Counted from the stretch's first letter, positions 36,895 through 45,188 are shown. The stretch is DNA of 55,798 nucleotides from Clostridiaceae bacterium (GCA_012840075.1 DUMC01000147.1:1-55798); one strand, 5' to 3'. Program-made: numbers and translations. The notes: a model not told the origin generated them from the sequence alone.

Positions 36895-37752
36895 ATGTCA
36901 GATCCCTTTGTTGTAGATGTAAATGTACAAAATCGAAATGAAGATAGTAACGTCATAGCACAAGCAATGTCAAGCAGATATATTCAAGAAGTCCAAGGCA
37001 TGATAATCATGGCAAAAAAATTTCCCAGGGATCAATTTGCAGCTTATAACCGCATCATGGAGGCTTGCAAAAGAAAGTCATTAGCTGAAGTTGCTCAATA
37101 TGAGTTCCCCAGAGGAGGAGAAAAGGTTACTGGTCCTTCTATCCGCTTAGCAGAAGTATTAGCGCAAAACTGGGGAAACATTTCAACTGGCATCATTGAG
37201 TTAGAACAAAACTATGGCGAAAGCAAAGTTATGGCTTTTGCTTGGGACTTGGAAACAAATTATCGTGAAGAAAGAATTTTCACAGTAAAACATGAGCGGA
37301 AAGCTAAAGGTGTTATTAAAAAGCTTGATGATCCAAGAGATATTTACGAGCTAGTTGCCAATTTGGGAGCTAGACGTAAAAGGTCCTGTATTCTTGCAGT
37401 TATACCCAAAGATATTGTTGAAGCTGCAGAAGCTCAATGTGAAGAGACATTGAAAAAAAGCAATGCTGGAAAACCATTAGTTGATAGAATCAGAGATATG
37501 TTTGCAAAATTCCAGGCAGATTTCGGTGTAACTAAAGACATGATTGAAGAATTCATCGGTTGTAGAGCTGAAGCTTTCACAGAGAGAGACATTCTGCGTC
37601 TGGGAAGAGTATACAACTCTCTTAGGGACGGTATGGCTAAGAGAGAAGATTTTTTCAATGTCAAAGCAACTTCCCCTGAGCCTGAAAAAGCAGAAGCTTT
37701 AAAGAAAGACCTGGCAGGTGAGGGGATAGAAGTTATAGGAGATGAGATTTAA
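36895..37752 (+). CDS. Phage protein, candidate single-strand annealing recombinase
   Basis: The 285-residue protein starts after AAGGAGGG. A helical N-terminus (QAMSSRYIQEVQGMIIMAKKF) leads to the highly patterned core ACKRKSLAEVAQYEFPRGG, GPSIRLAEVLAQNWGNI, VMAFAWDLETN and IYELVANLGARRKRSCILAV. The C-terminus is helical and charged. I know this kind of protein from phage early regions but not a proven function. The next gene, overlapping by 1 bp, is a RecE-type PD-(D/E)XK exonuclease. The partner of such a nuclease is normally a RecT/Erf-type annealing protein, so that role is inferred from context. It appears intact despite decay around it. Confidence 0.6.
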   Translation: MSDPFVVDVNVQNRNEDSNVIAQAMSSRYIQEVQGMIIMAKKFPRDQFAAYNRIMEACKRKSLAEVAQYEFPRGGEKVTGPSIRLAEVLAQNWGNISTGIIELEQNYGESKVMAFAWDLETNYREERIFTVKHERKAKGVIKKLDDPRDIYELVANLGARRKRSCILAVIPKDIVEAAEAQCEETLKKSNAGKPLVDRIRDMFAKFQADFGVTKDMIEEFIGCRAEAFTERDILRLGRVYNSLRDGMAKREDFFNVKATSPEPEKAEALKKDLAGEGIEVIGDEI

Positions 37753-38540
37753 TGCTGCAGCTAACAGCCGAGAATTATTATTCCCTGGAAGCAGATCAAG
37801 AATATATGTCATATTCTCAATATAAAGAATTCCGAGACTGTGAAGCACGAGCAATGGCCAAAGTATGGGGAGGGTGGGAAGAACCGCCTTCCCAGGCCCT
37901 ACTTGTAGGAGGATATATACATGCATATTTTGATGGAACATTGAAAAATTTCATGGTAGAACATCCGGAAATATTTAGAAAAGATGGTAACTTGAAAGCT
38001 GAATACAAAGTGGCTGATAAAATGATTGATACTATTCTGAAGGATGAAATGTGCATGGCTGCTTTGGAAGGTGAAAAAGAAAAAATTATTGTTTTCGAAT
38101 TCGGTGGCTGTATGTGGAAGATGAAAACAGATGTTTTGAACTTAGAAAAAAGAAGAATTGTTGACATGAAAAACATTTCAGAACTAGGAGAAAAAGTTTG
38201 GAACAATGAAAAAAGATATTATGAGTTATGGTTAGAAGCATACGGTTACATAGGACAAATGGCGCTATATCAAAAGGGCGTACAAATAGCTTACAACATT
38301 CTAGTTGAGCCTATCATTTTGGCAGTTACAAAACAAGACCCACCTAATAAAGCTCTTATTTACTTCGACGATGACAGGCTAAACTGGGAGCTTTCACAAA
38401 TTATATTTCATCTTCCTAGAGTGCTTGCAGTAAAAAATGGCCAAGAAAAACCAAGACGATGTGAAATGTGTAAATACTGCAGAGAGACTAAAAAACTAAG
38501 AGAAGTAATGCACTACAGTGAGTTGTATCAATACATGTAA
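37752..38540 (+). CDS. Phage PD-(D/E)XK exonuclease (RecE/DUF3799-like)
   Basis: The 262-residue protein overlaps the upstream stop by one base (TAATG). SYSQYKEFRDCEARAMAKVWG and LLVGGYIHAYFDG are the opening of PDDEXK exonucleases of temperate phages. The nuclease core is visible as WKMKTDVLN (Asp) followed by RIVDMKN (Asp-x-Lys). The QMALYQKG helix and a cysteine group RCEMCKYCRETK near the end, probably metal-binding, also fit. Such enzymes resect DNA ends for a phage annealing protein. The frame is complete, unlike its downstream neighbours. Confidence 0.75.
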   Translation: MLQLTAENYYSLEADQEYMSYSQYKEFRDCEARAMAKVWGGWEEPPSQALLVGGYIHAYFDGTLKNFMVEHPEIFRKDGNLKAEYKVADKMIDTILKDEMCMAALEGEKEKIIVFEFGGCMWKMKTDVLNLEKRRIVDMKNISELGEKVWNNEKRYYELWLEAYGYIGQMALYQKGVQIAYNILVEPIILAVTKQDPPNKALIYFDDDRLNWELSQIIFHLPRVLAVKNGQEKPRRCEMCKYCRETKKLREVMHYSELYQYM

Positions 38541-38600
38541 CGAACCCCTAGGAGCTTCGGGCAGAATTTTACCGGTTGGCAAGATGCCTGGAACATTTTC

Positions 38601-38768
38601 ATGTGCCAAACTGAAGTCCCAAAAATAAAAAATACTTATTATTTTTCTCATAACACAAATGCTAGGTGTGATCCGAAAATTTTAGCTCTAAGAAACAAGT
38701 ATGGAGCATGAGGATATGCATGGTATTTCATGATATATAGAGATTTTAGCAGAACAAAAATATTATAA
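38601..38768 (+). pseudogene. DUF4373-type phage replication protein, N-terminal remnant
   Basis: From ATG 38601 the frame gives YYFSHNTNARCDPKILALRN and KYGA, then TGA at 38709, then GYAWYFMIYRDF and TAA. The pattern YF-x-H-x-x-NAR-x-DPKILALR-x-KYG-x-x-GY is the start of the DUF4373 (Lin1244/Lin1753) domain found before dnaC in phage replication modules. One nonsense codon and loss of everything after about 55 codons make it a pseudogene. Confidence 0.6.
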
Positions 38769-38805
38769 ATATAAGCTAACCCAATGGGCAACTAATAGCA
38801 TTGTT

Positions 38806-39129
38806 ATGGAGTTGCTATCGAAACTGTCGACACACGAACGTCTAATATTAACACACAATTTAATCAAAAAAAGGATGAAGAGTCATTTAAACTTAATGGA
38901 TGTAAACTTTCGTAAATGCACATTTGAAAACTGGGAAACGGACGAACACAATGAGAAGCTATACAAGATAGATATTCGATATTGTGAGAAATGCGAAAAA
39001 ATGAAGCGAAATAATATAGGTCTACTTCTTTATGGACCATCCGGTACAGGAAAGTCATATCTTAGCTTTTGTGGTGCAAATAGATTATTACAGAATTTTG
39101 TACCAGTCATTGCAATATCTATAATATAA
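38806..39129 (+). pseudogene. DnaC-type helicase loader, truncated
   Basis: 107 residues of a protein normally about 270-330 long. FRKCTFENWETD and the Walker A motif LLLYGPSGTGKSYLSFCGAN match DnaC/IstB-type ATPases, but Walker B and the rest are missing. The frame ends at about the point where a mobile-element end begins (39130-39138), so insertion followed by deletion is the likely cause. Confidence 0.7.
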
Positions 39130-39137
39130 ATGTAACA

Positions 39138-39262
39138 TCAAAAGAGTATGAAAGTAAACAGGTAAATTATGTCATAAATCCTGCAGCAACAACCATTTGG
39201 GACAAATTAGGAGCCTAATATATAAATTTGTCAAGGTTCAGCTAACTTTGCGTAAGTACTGT
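39138..39262 (+). mobile_element. Right-hand end of a mobile element (remnant)
   Basis: This stretch matches, in inverted orientation and with about 10% differences, the segment 55674-55798 at the window end. It encodes the last 26 residues of a protein (SKEYESKQVN ... TTIWDKLGA, TAA at 39216) and a 44-bp tail ending GCGTAAGTACTGTA. Sequence similarity between copies stops exactly after that GTA, which marks the element boundary. The element type cannot be assigned from this end alone. Confidence 0.6.
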
Positions 39263-39690
39263 ATTTTTATTGAGGAATTGGACGAACAGCAAGCATATGA
39301 CCTTAAAAGATTAGGTTATAAGAGTTTAAACCTAGAAACCAATGGAGGATATGAGTTGTTTATAAAATAAATGAAAAATATCCGAGCTTATCTACGTCTG
39401 ATAAAATTGTTATATCTATTGCATATGAAAAAGGAATAATTTGCTGTACAAACGACAAAAATGCACGAAAAGCATGTGAACAAATGGGGATAGAGTATGC
39501 AGGGACTCTAGGAATTTTATTTTGTGCTTTTGAGTATAAAATTATAGATAAAAATTGCCTTTCAAATTTATTGTTTAAGTATGAAAATGAAAGTAGTGCT
39601 CATATAAAACCATCTATTATTCAGACGATCCGCAAATTATATGGTATTCTAGATAATACTTGTGTACATAATCATAATAATGTAGTATGA
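39263..39690 (+). pseudogene. PIN-domain (DUF3368-like) gene, truncated and frameshifted
   Basis: One frame gives FIEELDEQQAYDLKRLGY to a stop at 39367. A shifted frame continues NEKYPSLSTSDKIVISIAYEKGIICCTNDKNARK, then MGIEYAGTLGILFCAFEY, to TGA at 39688. STSD-x-x-x-x-SIAYE, CTNDK-x-AR and GTLGIL are the PIN-like pattern of DUF3368 proteins, often VapC-type toxins. The 5' part is cut off by the mobile-element end and no antitoxin gene is visible. Confidence 0.55.
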
Positions 39691-39833
39691 ACAAAATGCA
39701 TAATAGATTACCTAAACAAAATAAAAGTGATTTACCCGAGTAGTTATTTACTACTTTCCTCAGTAAAAGACCAAATATGTATTCTTTTCTAGAAAAACTC
39801 GTTATTCTCTAATGACACATGCGATTTTAAATC

Positions 39834-40200
39834 GTGCATCACGTAATAGGTGGCAGAGGGTACAGTCTATAGTGGGAATTTGAAAAGAGCAGCTATAAAA
39901 CCATTTTTTCGAATCTTATCCAGTTTTCGTTAGTGTTTTGTAGAAGATTTATGCCTATAAGATTGTATTTCAATTGTGGATTTAAACTGGTACGATTCAC
40001 CTCCTCTAAAAGATAGCCAGAGGAACACAATTCATTCGTCAGTCTTTTGTTGTGTACCCGGCATGGATGGTAACTAGGCGGTGAAAGTTCGCGTCTAACA
40101 TTATCCGAACTCCGTTCAGTAAATCTAGCAGATATATGAGATAAATCTAGCATATATATGAGATAAAGCTACCGCTCTTTCCCGGGGAGGTTTCAAGAAT
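39834..40200 (+). ncRNA. Group II intron 5' RNA domain, degenerate, without its protein gene
   Basis: From GTGCATC at 39834 the stretch follows the order I know for bacterial group II introns (class C type): GGGTACAGTCTATAG near the start, AGAGGAACACAATTCAT (about 40018), GCATGGATGGTAACTAGG with GGTGAAAGTTCGCG (about 40060), TATCCGAACTCCGTTCAGTAAAT, and CTCTTTCCCGGGGAGGT (40171-40190), which normally lies before the reverse transcriptase gene. No reverse transcriptase or 3' domains follow. An 86-codon minus-strand frame inside is not a gene. A 22-bp duplication lies at about 40122-40165. Confidence 0.55.
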
Positions 40201-40608
40201 AAATTAAATATTTCAAAGTAAATTAATCTTTATGATAGTGTAATTAACGAGAAAGTATGGACTTTTTATTGCGTTAAAAGAATTTGCAAGAGAAGAACTC
40301 GATTAAGGATTTCTCTTTTTATATTTTTATATATAGCAGAGATTTGTTTAGTATTATTTGACCCGAGATATTCTATTAAGGCGTTTTGTAATATTTGAGA
40401 AGAATTAACATTATGTCATTATGTTTTTCTACAATTGTATTGGGCCGTGCAGGGATAATAAGTGTTTTCTTTACAGAGTGAAGAGAATAATTGCATATTT
40501 GTGTTGTGTATTGTATATTATTTGTATATAAGTTGCATTATACATAAAACATTTTATTGGGAATTATTTCGTTTACACGGATTATATTGCTGATAGGGGA
40601 TGATTTTT
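40201..40608. other. AT-rich gap with no recognisable feature
   Basis: No gene, hairpin terminator or known riboswitch is visible between the intron remnant and the homocysteine methyltransferase-like gene. In particular I see no SAM-box or cobalamin-riboswitch core. Confidence 0.5.
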
Positions 40609-41991
40609 TTGAATAGTTTTCTAAATGAACTTAATAAAAGGATACTTGTATTTGACGGTTCTAAAGGATATTTGCTTCAGAAGTTTGGAATGAAGGGCGG
40701 AGAATGTCCCGAATTATGGAATGTTGAACGTAAAGATATAGTTAAGAAGATATACAGCCTATACAAAGAAGCAGGTTCCGATGTAATTCAAACAAATACT
40801 TTTACTGGCAATAGGGCACATCTTGAAAGACATGGATTAGAAGACAAGGTATATGAACTGAATTTTGAAGGGACAAGGCTGGCAAAAGAAGTTATGGGAC
40901 ATGATGGGTTTGTAGCTGCATCAATCGGCCCGACGGGAATGCTCATGGAACCTATGGGTGACCTTACGTTTGATAAGGCTTATGAGTTGTATAAAGAGCA
41001 AATCCAAGCTGTTGTAGACGGCGGTGCAGATATTATAAACTTTGAAACATTCACTGATGTATCTGAAATGAGGGCTGCTTTGCTTGCAGCAAAGGCAACT
41101 GCCGACCTTCCTGTTATATGCTCAATGTCGTTTGAAGCTAATGGTAGGACATTGATGGGTACGGATCCGGAAACCGTAGTTCTAATTCTTAAATCTTTAG
41201 GAGCCGACCTTATTGGCACAAACTGTTCCTTTGGACCTGAACTTATGGTTGACATTGTTAGAAAAATGCACTCCGCAGGGGCAGGATTTTTAAGTGTAAA
41301 ACCTAATGCGGGTTTGCCTGAGATTATTGATGGGGTGCCTGTTTATAAAGAAAATCCTGACAATTTTGCCAAGCTGGTATCTGAATTTGTAAATTACGGC
41401 GGACGGCTTATCGGAGGCTGCTGCGGTACTACACCTGAGTTTATAAGAGCTATTAGAAAGGAAATTGATAAGATATATGCAGAGCGGATGGATGCCGGAA
41501 ATATTTATGAAATGGGTGAAATAAAAAATAAAGAAGTATTAGATAATATCGTTTCTTCCAGTACAAGAAGTTTTAGTATAAATGATTACAAAAATATGAA
41601 AATCGGCTATTTAAGTACTAAAGATGATTTGGATTTATTGAACAAACTGACGGCCGGTGATTTAAGTATAGTTATGGATAAAACGATGGATTTATCCGAA
41701 GAAGATTATGACTGTATACAAATTAGTATAGACAATGCCATAGAAATTATTAGAAATTCGGAAAAAAAAGAAAGTGATTCTTGTGAGCTTTTAGCCCGTG
41801 TTGTGAATGAAGCTCAAGGATTCTTGAAAGAACCGATTATATTTGAAACTAAGTATCCAGATGAACTGGAAAGGGCTTTGAGAATTTATAAAGGAAGAGC
41901 GGGTGTGGTGTTAAGTACATTGCCTCTTAGTGCAAAAGATACTGACGCTATCCGAAATGTAGCCAAAAAATACGGAGCGGTTATAATATAA
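40609..41991 (+). CDS. Homocysteine S-methyltransferase-domain protein (MetH N-terminal-like)
   Basis: Residues about 8-290 form a Hcy-methyltransferase barrel: VFDGSKGYLLQKFGM, DVIQTNTFTGN, AASIGPTG, NFETFTDVSEM, and the zinc cysteines in GTNCSFGP and GGCCGTTPEF. The remaining ~165 residues resemble, weakly, the pterin-binding region of MetH (EPIIFETKYPDELERALRIYKG) but are too short for a complete domain. TTG 40609 is preferred because AGGGG lies about 10 nt upstream. ATG 40600 is only 1-2 nt from it. Full MetH (~800-1200 aa) with its B12 domain is not here, so methyl donor and partner are unknown. Confidence 0.78.
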   Translation: MNSFLNELNKRILVFDGSKGYLLQKFGMKGGECPELWNVERKDIVKKIYSLYKEAGSDVIQTNTFTGNRAHLERHGLEDKVYELNFEGTRLAKEVMGHDGFVAASIGPTGMLMEPMGDLTFDKAYELYKEQIQAVVDGGADIINFETFTDVSEMRAALLAAKATADLPVICSMSFEANGRTLMGTDPETVVLILKSLGADLIGTNCSFGPELMVDIVRKMHSAGAGFLSVKPNAGLPEIIDGVPVYKENPDNFAKLVSEFVNYGGRLIGGCCGTTPEFIRAIRKEIDKIYAERMDAGNIYEMGEIKNKEVLDNIVSSSTRSFSINDYKNMKIGYLSTKDDLDLLNKLTAGDLSIVMDKTMDLSEEDYDCIQISIDNAIEIIRNSEKKESDSCELLARVVNEAQGFLKEPIIFETKYPDELERALRIYKGRAGVVLSTLPLSAKDTDAIRNVAKKYGAVII

Positions 41992-42061
41992 GGTGCGGTT
42001 ATTAAGTAAATTATTAAATAGATTATTGAATAGATTATTAGAAGGTGTGAGAGCCAAGAAG

Positions 42062-42299
42062 CGAGGTATTTAAGAAGATAAATACAGATATTTAAAAAGA
42101 AAATAATAAATAGAGATATTAAATAAGAAAATAAATGGATTTTTACCCGCTTCCGGCTTTTCACATTCAGCATCTTTAAGTGCATAGTGCATAGTGCGCA
42201 ATGCAAGGTGCATAGTGCAGAGTGTTTTTCTTTTAGATTTTTTATGTTCTGCCATATGTCCTGTTATTATGGACCATTGAAGGATACTTAAATACCTCG
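42062..42299. repeat. Possible MITE-like element with 13-bp terminal inverted repeats
   Basis: CGAGGTATTTAAG (42062-42074) and CTTAAATACCTCG (42287-42299) are perfect inverted repeats bounding 238 bp of non-coding DNA. Inside lies the low-complexity GTGCATAGTGCATAGTGC series (about 42179-42222). The rest of the gap 41992-42322 is simple AT-rich sequence. Confidence 0.4.
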
Positions 42300-42322
42300 G
42301 TTGTGAGTAAGATAAATGGTAT

Positions 42323-42508
42323 TTAATGAATGTGTCCCATACGAGTGGAAGAATTTTGTATTAAGTCAATTCCGCCAAGCAAAATATGTGCCAATCCGAA
42401 ACCTGTAATTCCCCAAGAAACCTTAGGATTAATATTTTTCAGTGCAAGGCCGGTTACTGTAACAGCAACACCCAAAGCTGTTGGTATAACTCCTTCACGT
42501 ATTCTCAT
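42323..42508 (-). CDS. Small two-helix membrane protein, conserved hypothetical type
   Basis: 61 residues read leftwards from ATG at 42508, preceded by an ideal AAAGGAGG site. MRIREGVIPTALGVAVTVTG forms one hydrophobic helix and SWGITGFGLAHILLGGIDLI a second, joined by a short KNINPK turn. I know near-identical short proteins from clostridial genomes but no function. It is divergent from the sigma-factor gene. Confidence 0.75.
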   Translation of the reverse strand: MRIREGVIPTALGVAVTVTGLALKNINPKVSWGITGFGLAHILLGGIDLIQNSSTRMGHIH

Positions 42509-42991
42509 AAAAAGCCTCCTTTATTTTTAAATATTACTTTGTAATTTTTAGCAATGAATTTTATTTTGTAATTCTTGACAATGAACTTATTTATTACTAG
42601 TTTGTGAAGATTTTTTATTTTAATGCAAAAATATGTAGAATTTATCTAAAATATTTAATTCATTTGATGAAAATATTTTCATAAGCCTTTGTTATGCTAT
42701 TCCGCTTTTAATGTTTCTAAATTTAGCTCAGCTGTTTAGGGCTCTTCTAAATTTAGCTCAAGGCAAAATCAATTAAAATTGCATAAGGAACAATCTAAGT
42801 ATGTCCTCATGAAATGTTGGTTTTGCTTATCTTTCACTCCGATTAAGATGCTTTACAGCAGCTTCATTTATGCTTCTTTCCAACATTTTCATTAAATTAA
42901 AGATATGCCTAAACAATTTTTATTGTTTAATTTTATGGTAAAAGAATGTATAATATATGTGTTGAACAAACTAGGAGGAAAAATTATCCTA
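42509..42991. other. Divergent intergenic region with candidate promoter
   Basis: This gap separates the small membrane gene and the sigma-factor gene. It holds the 16-bp direct repeats at 42715-42760 and a TATAAT at 42949-42954 with no good -35. The frame opening at 42905 is a run-on of the sigma gene without an initiation site. Confidence 0.5.
42715..42760 (+). repeat. Two perfect 16-bp direct repeats
   Basis: TTCTAAATTTAGCTCA occurs at 42715-42730 and 42745-42760, 30 bp apart. This spacing of nearly three helical turns is compatible with a regulator binding on one face upstream of the sigma-factor gene. Confidence 0.55.
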
Positions 42992-43588
42992 ATGAAAACA
43001 AAAGAGAATGTCTTGATTGAGAAATCTAAAAAAGGAGATATTAGTGCTTTTGAAGAGCTTATTGAAACCTATCAGAATAAGGTTTTTAATATTGCTTATA
43101 GCATGCTGAATAACTATGAGGATGCAAATGATGTAGCTCAAGAGGTTTTTATCAGGGTTTATAAGTCTATTAAAAACTTTAAAGGTGAATCATCCTTTTC
43201 TACATGGTTGTACAGGATTACAACAAATGTATGCTTAGATGAGCTCAGAAAGAGGAAAAATAAAAATGTTGTATCAATAGACGAAGACATTCCTTTTGAT
43301 GACGGTGAAGTTACACGTCAAATTGTGGATGATGGTCCTACTCCTGATATAATAGCTGAGAAAAAAGAAGTAAGGGAGATTGTAAATGAAGCAATCGGGC
43401 AACTTTCGGAGGAGCATAAAACAGTTATTATATTAAGGGAATTACAAGGACTTAGCTATGAAGAAATTTCAAAAATAATCAATTGCCCACGGGGTACGGT
43501 TAAATCAAGAATTAATAGGGCAAGAAGCGCTCTGAAGAATATATTGAAAAGTAAAAAGGAACTTTTTAATAAAGATTACGTCAAATAA
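42992..43588 (+). CDS. ECF-type RNA polymerase sigma factor
   Basis: The start is ATG 42992, 13 nt after AGGAGG; 198 residues result. Region 2 reads YEDANDVAQEVFIRVYKSIKNF with STWLYRITTN, and region 4 LSYEEISKIINCPRGTVKSRINRARSALK. The acidic linker (DEDIPFDDGEV) is typical of the RpoE/SigW type. The next gene is its likely membrane anti-sigma factor, 23 bp downstream, so the pair should respond to an envelope signal. No target promoter can be identified here. Confidence 0.93.
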   Translation: MKTKENVLIEKSKKGDISAFEELIETYQNKVFNIAYSMLNNYEDANDVAQEVFIRVYKSIKNFKGESSFSTWLYRITTNVCLDELRKRKNKNVVSIDEDIPFDDGEVTRQIVDDGPTPDIIAEKKEVREIVNEAIGQLSEEHKTVIILRELQGLSYEEISKIINCPRGTVKSRINRARSALKNILKSKKELFNKDYVK

Positions 43589-43611
43589 TACAGGAAGGAG
43601 GGTTGGGAGAA

Positions 43612-44976
43612 ATGAATTGTGAACAAGTGAAAGATTCAATTTCACATTATATAGATAATGAATTAGATGAAAAGGAATGTTCAGAGTTTGAGAAACATAT
43701 AAAATCATGTGAAGCTTGTAGGAATGAGCTAAATGAAATACTTGAAACAGTAGAATTGCTCAGAAGCATACCTCAGGTAGAACTGCCTTCAAATTTTAAA
43801 CAAGAGCTGCATGAAAAACTAATTAAAGTAAAAGAAGAAGAGGAAGAAAAGAGCAGAAAGAAAAAAGGATTACTTTTCTTTAGAAATAGTTACTTTAAAA
43901 CCATATCAAGCGTAGCTGCCGTTGTTTTAATTATTTTTGCAATCAGAGGATTGTTTTTTGGCGGTTTTGGCTTTATGACCATGACTAAAGGCGATAGAAA
44001 TAATTATTCAACCGGTTCAACTGCACCTGAAGTTTTAGTTGTGGAGAAAGCTTCTCCAAGAGTTGGTTCATCTTTTACTATTGAAGCTGAGTTTTCGGAT
44101 AAAGTTTCAGAAGATTCAACAGAGAATATAGAAGAAAGCAGTACGCAGGACGCACAGGGAGTGACTGACGGTGCAATAGTGATGTTCGGTACTGCGGCAG
44201 AACCAAATGAAAGTGTTGGTGCTGATGTTTTTACCGAGGAAAGTGCAGAATGGGATGAGAATGAAACCGTAAAAAAAAAAGAATCTTCTATTACCGATAC
44301 GATATTGCCTGGGAGCACTGCCAGGGATTTTATGCTGTCCATAAATCCGGAGGCTCCGAATGCAACAGATGCAGGAGCACAAAATAGTGAAGAAGTCAAC
44401 AATACAGCTTCTACTAAAGCAAGAGGTATTTTACAAGGTGAAAGCTTTGCTGAAGATACGTTTTTAAAAAATGCAAAGATAAGAGTTAAGATAATGATAT
44501 ATGAAAATGCAGCTAAAACAGATGCTTTAGAAAAAGTAATTCGGGATTATGAAACTTCCGGTGATATTGTTGAACGTAGTATTAGTGATGAGAATAAAGA
44601 TGTTTCAATTATAGAATTTAATATAAAAGGTTCAGATTATGTAAATTTGGCAAATAAAATAAAATCTGAAATAAATACATCAACTTTATCTATTGGTTCA
44701 AATTTAACTGTTGCGTTTAGCAATCCTGTTTTGGTGGAAGATTTTAAGGTTAAATATGATGAATATATTTCACAATTAAATAAAATTAATATTAGGCTTT
44801 CAACTTTAGCAGAAGACAGGAATAATACCGGTTCACCTGAAAAGACAAAACTTATACAGGACAAAAATAATATTGAAAATAATATAAAACTATTACTTGA
44901 TAAGTATGAATATGTTGCTAATGCAGAAATGCACATAAATATACAGGAAGAGGCGAAAAATAACGGGAGCAAGTGA
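43612..44976 (+). CDS. Membrane anti-sigma factor with zinc-finger and DUF4349-like region
   Basis: ATG 43612 follows GGAGGG and GGGAG. The 454-residue protein begins with a zf-HC2 anti-sigma domain (Cys3, then HIKSCEAC with His29, Cys33, Cys36). One membrane helix lies at about 84-106 (ISSVAAVVLIIFAI), followed by a long Ser/Thr/Glu-rich extracytoplasmic stretch. The C-terminal DUF4349-like region (about 280-450) carries paired strands and a coiled coil (DEYISQLNKINIRLSTLAED). It would hold the upstream sigma factor at the membrane until a signal arrives. Confidence 0.88.
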   Translation: MNCEQVKDSISHYIDNELDEKECSEFEKHIKSCEACRNELNEILETVELLRSIPQVELPSNFKQELHEKLIKVKEEEEEKSRKKKGLLFFRNSYFKTISSVAAVVLIIFAIRGLFFGGFGFMTMTKGDRNNYSTGSTAPEVLVVEKASPRVGSSFTIEAEFSDKVSEDSTENIEESSTQDAQGVTDGAIVMFGTAAEPNESVGADVFTEESAEWDENETVKKKESSITDTILPGSTARDFMLSINPEAPNATDAGAQNSEEVNNTASTKARGILQGESFAEDTFLKNAKIRVKIMIYENAAKTDALEKVIRDYETSGDIVERSISDENKDVSIIEFNIKGSDYVNLANKIKSEINTSTLSIGSNLTVAFSNPVLVEDFKVKYDEYISQLNKINIRLSTLAEDRNNTGSPEKTKLIQDKNNIENNIKLLLDKYEYVANAEMHINIQEEAKNNGSK

Positions 44977-45149
44977 ATTGACCCAAAATAATGATCAATC
45001 AAAATAGAAATTGACTAAAGCGGAAATTAACTAAAATAGAGATTAACTCTAGAGTAAAGTTAATAAAAATAATAATTAAAGTTAAAATGGAAAAAAGATT
45101 GATTAAGATAAATAAGATTAAACTAGAACAAAAACTAGAACAAAATAAA
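44977..45149. other. Low-complexity gap
   Basis: Degenerate ATTAACTAAAATAGA-type and AAACTAGAACA repeats fill the space before the terminator. No coding or RNA feature is seen. Confidence 0.5.
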
Positions 45150-45188
45150 AAAACAGTAACTGAATGAAGTTGCTGTTTTTATTTTTTT
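45150..45188 (+). terminator. Rho-independent terminator of the sigma/anti-sigma unit
   Basis: AAAACAGTAACT and AGTTGCTGTTTT pair (one T-G wobble) around GAATGA and run into TTTATTTTTTT. Confidence 0.85.

Noticed and set aside
39893-40153. 86-codon minus-strand frame
   Set aside because: It overlaps the group II intron RNA remnant, whose plus-strand motifs explain the sequence, and has no ribosome binding site.
36141-40600. Intact prophage or integrative element at tRNA-Lys
   Set aside because: No full integrase, no structural or conjugation genes and no second copy of the tRNA 3' end are visible. Only fragments plus two intact genes remain.
40201-40608. SAM or cobalamin riboswitch before the homocysteine methyltransferase-like gene
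   Set aside because: I looked for the conserved cores and hairpins of both classes and found none.
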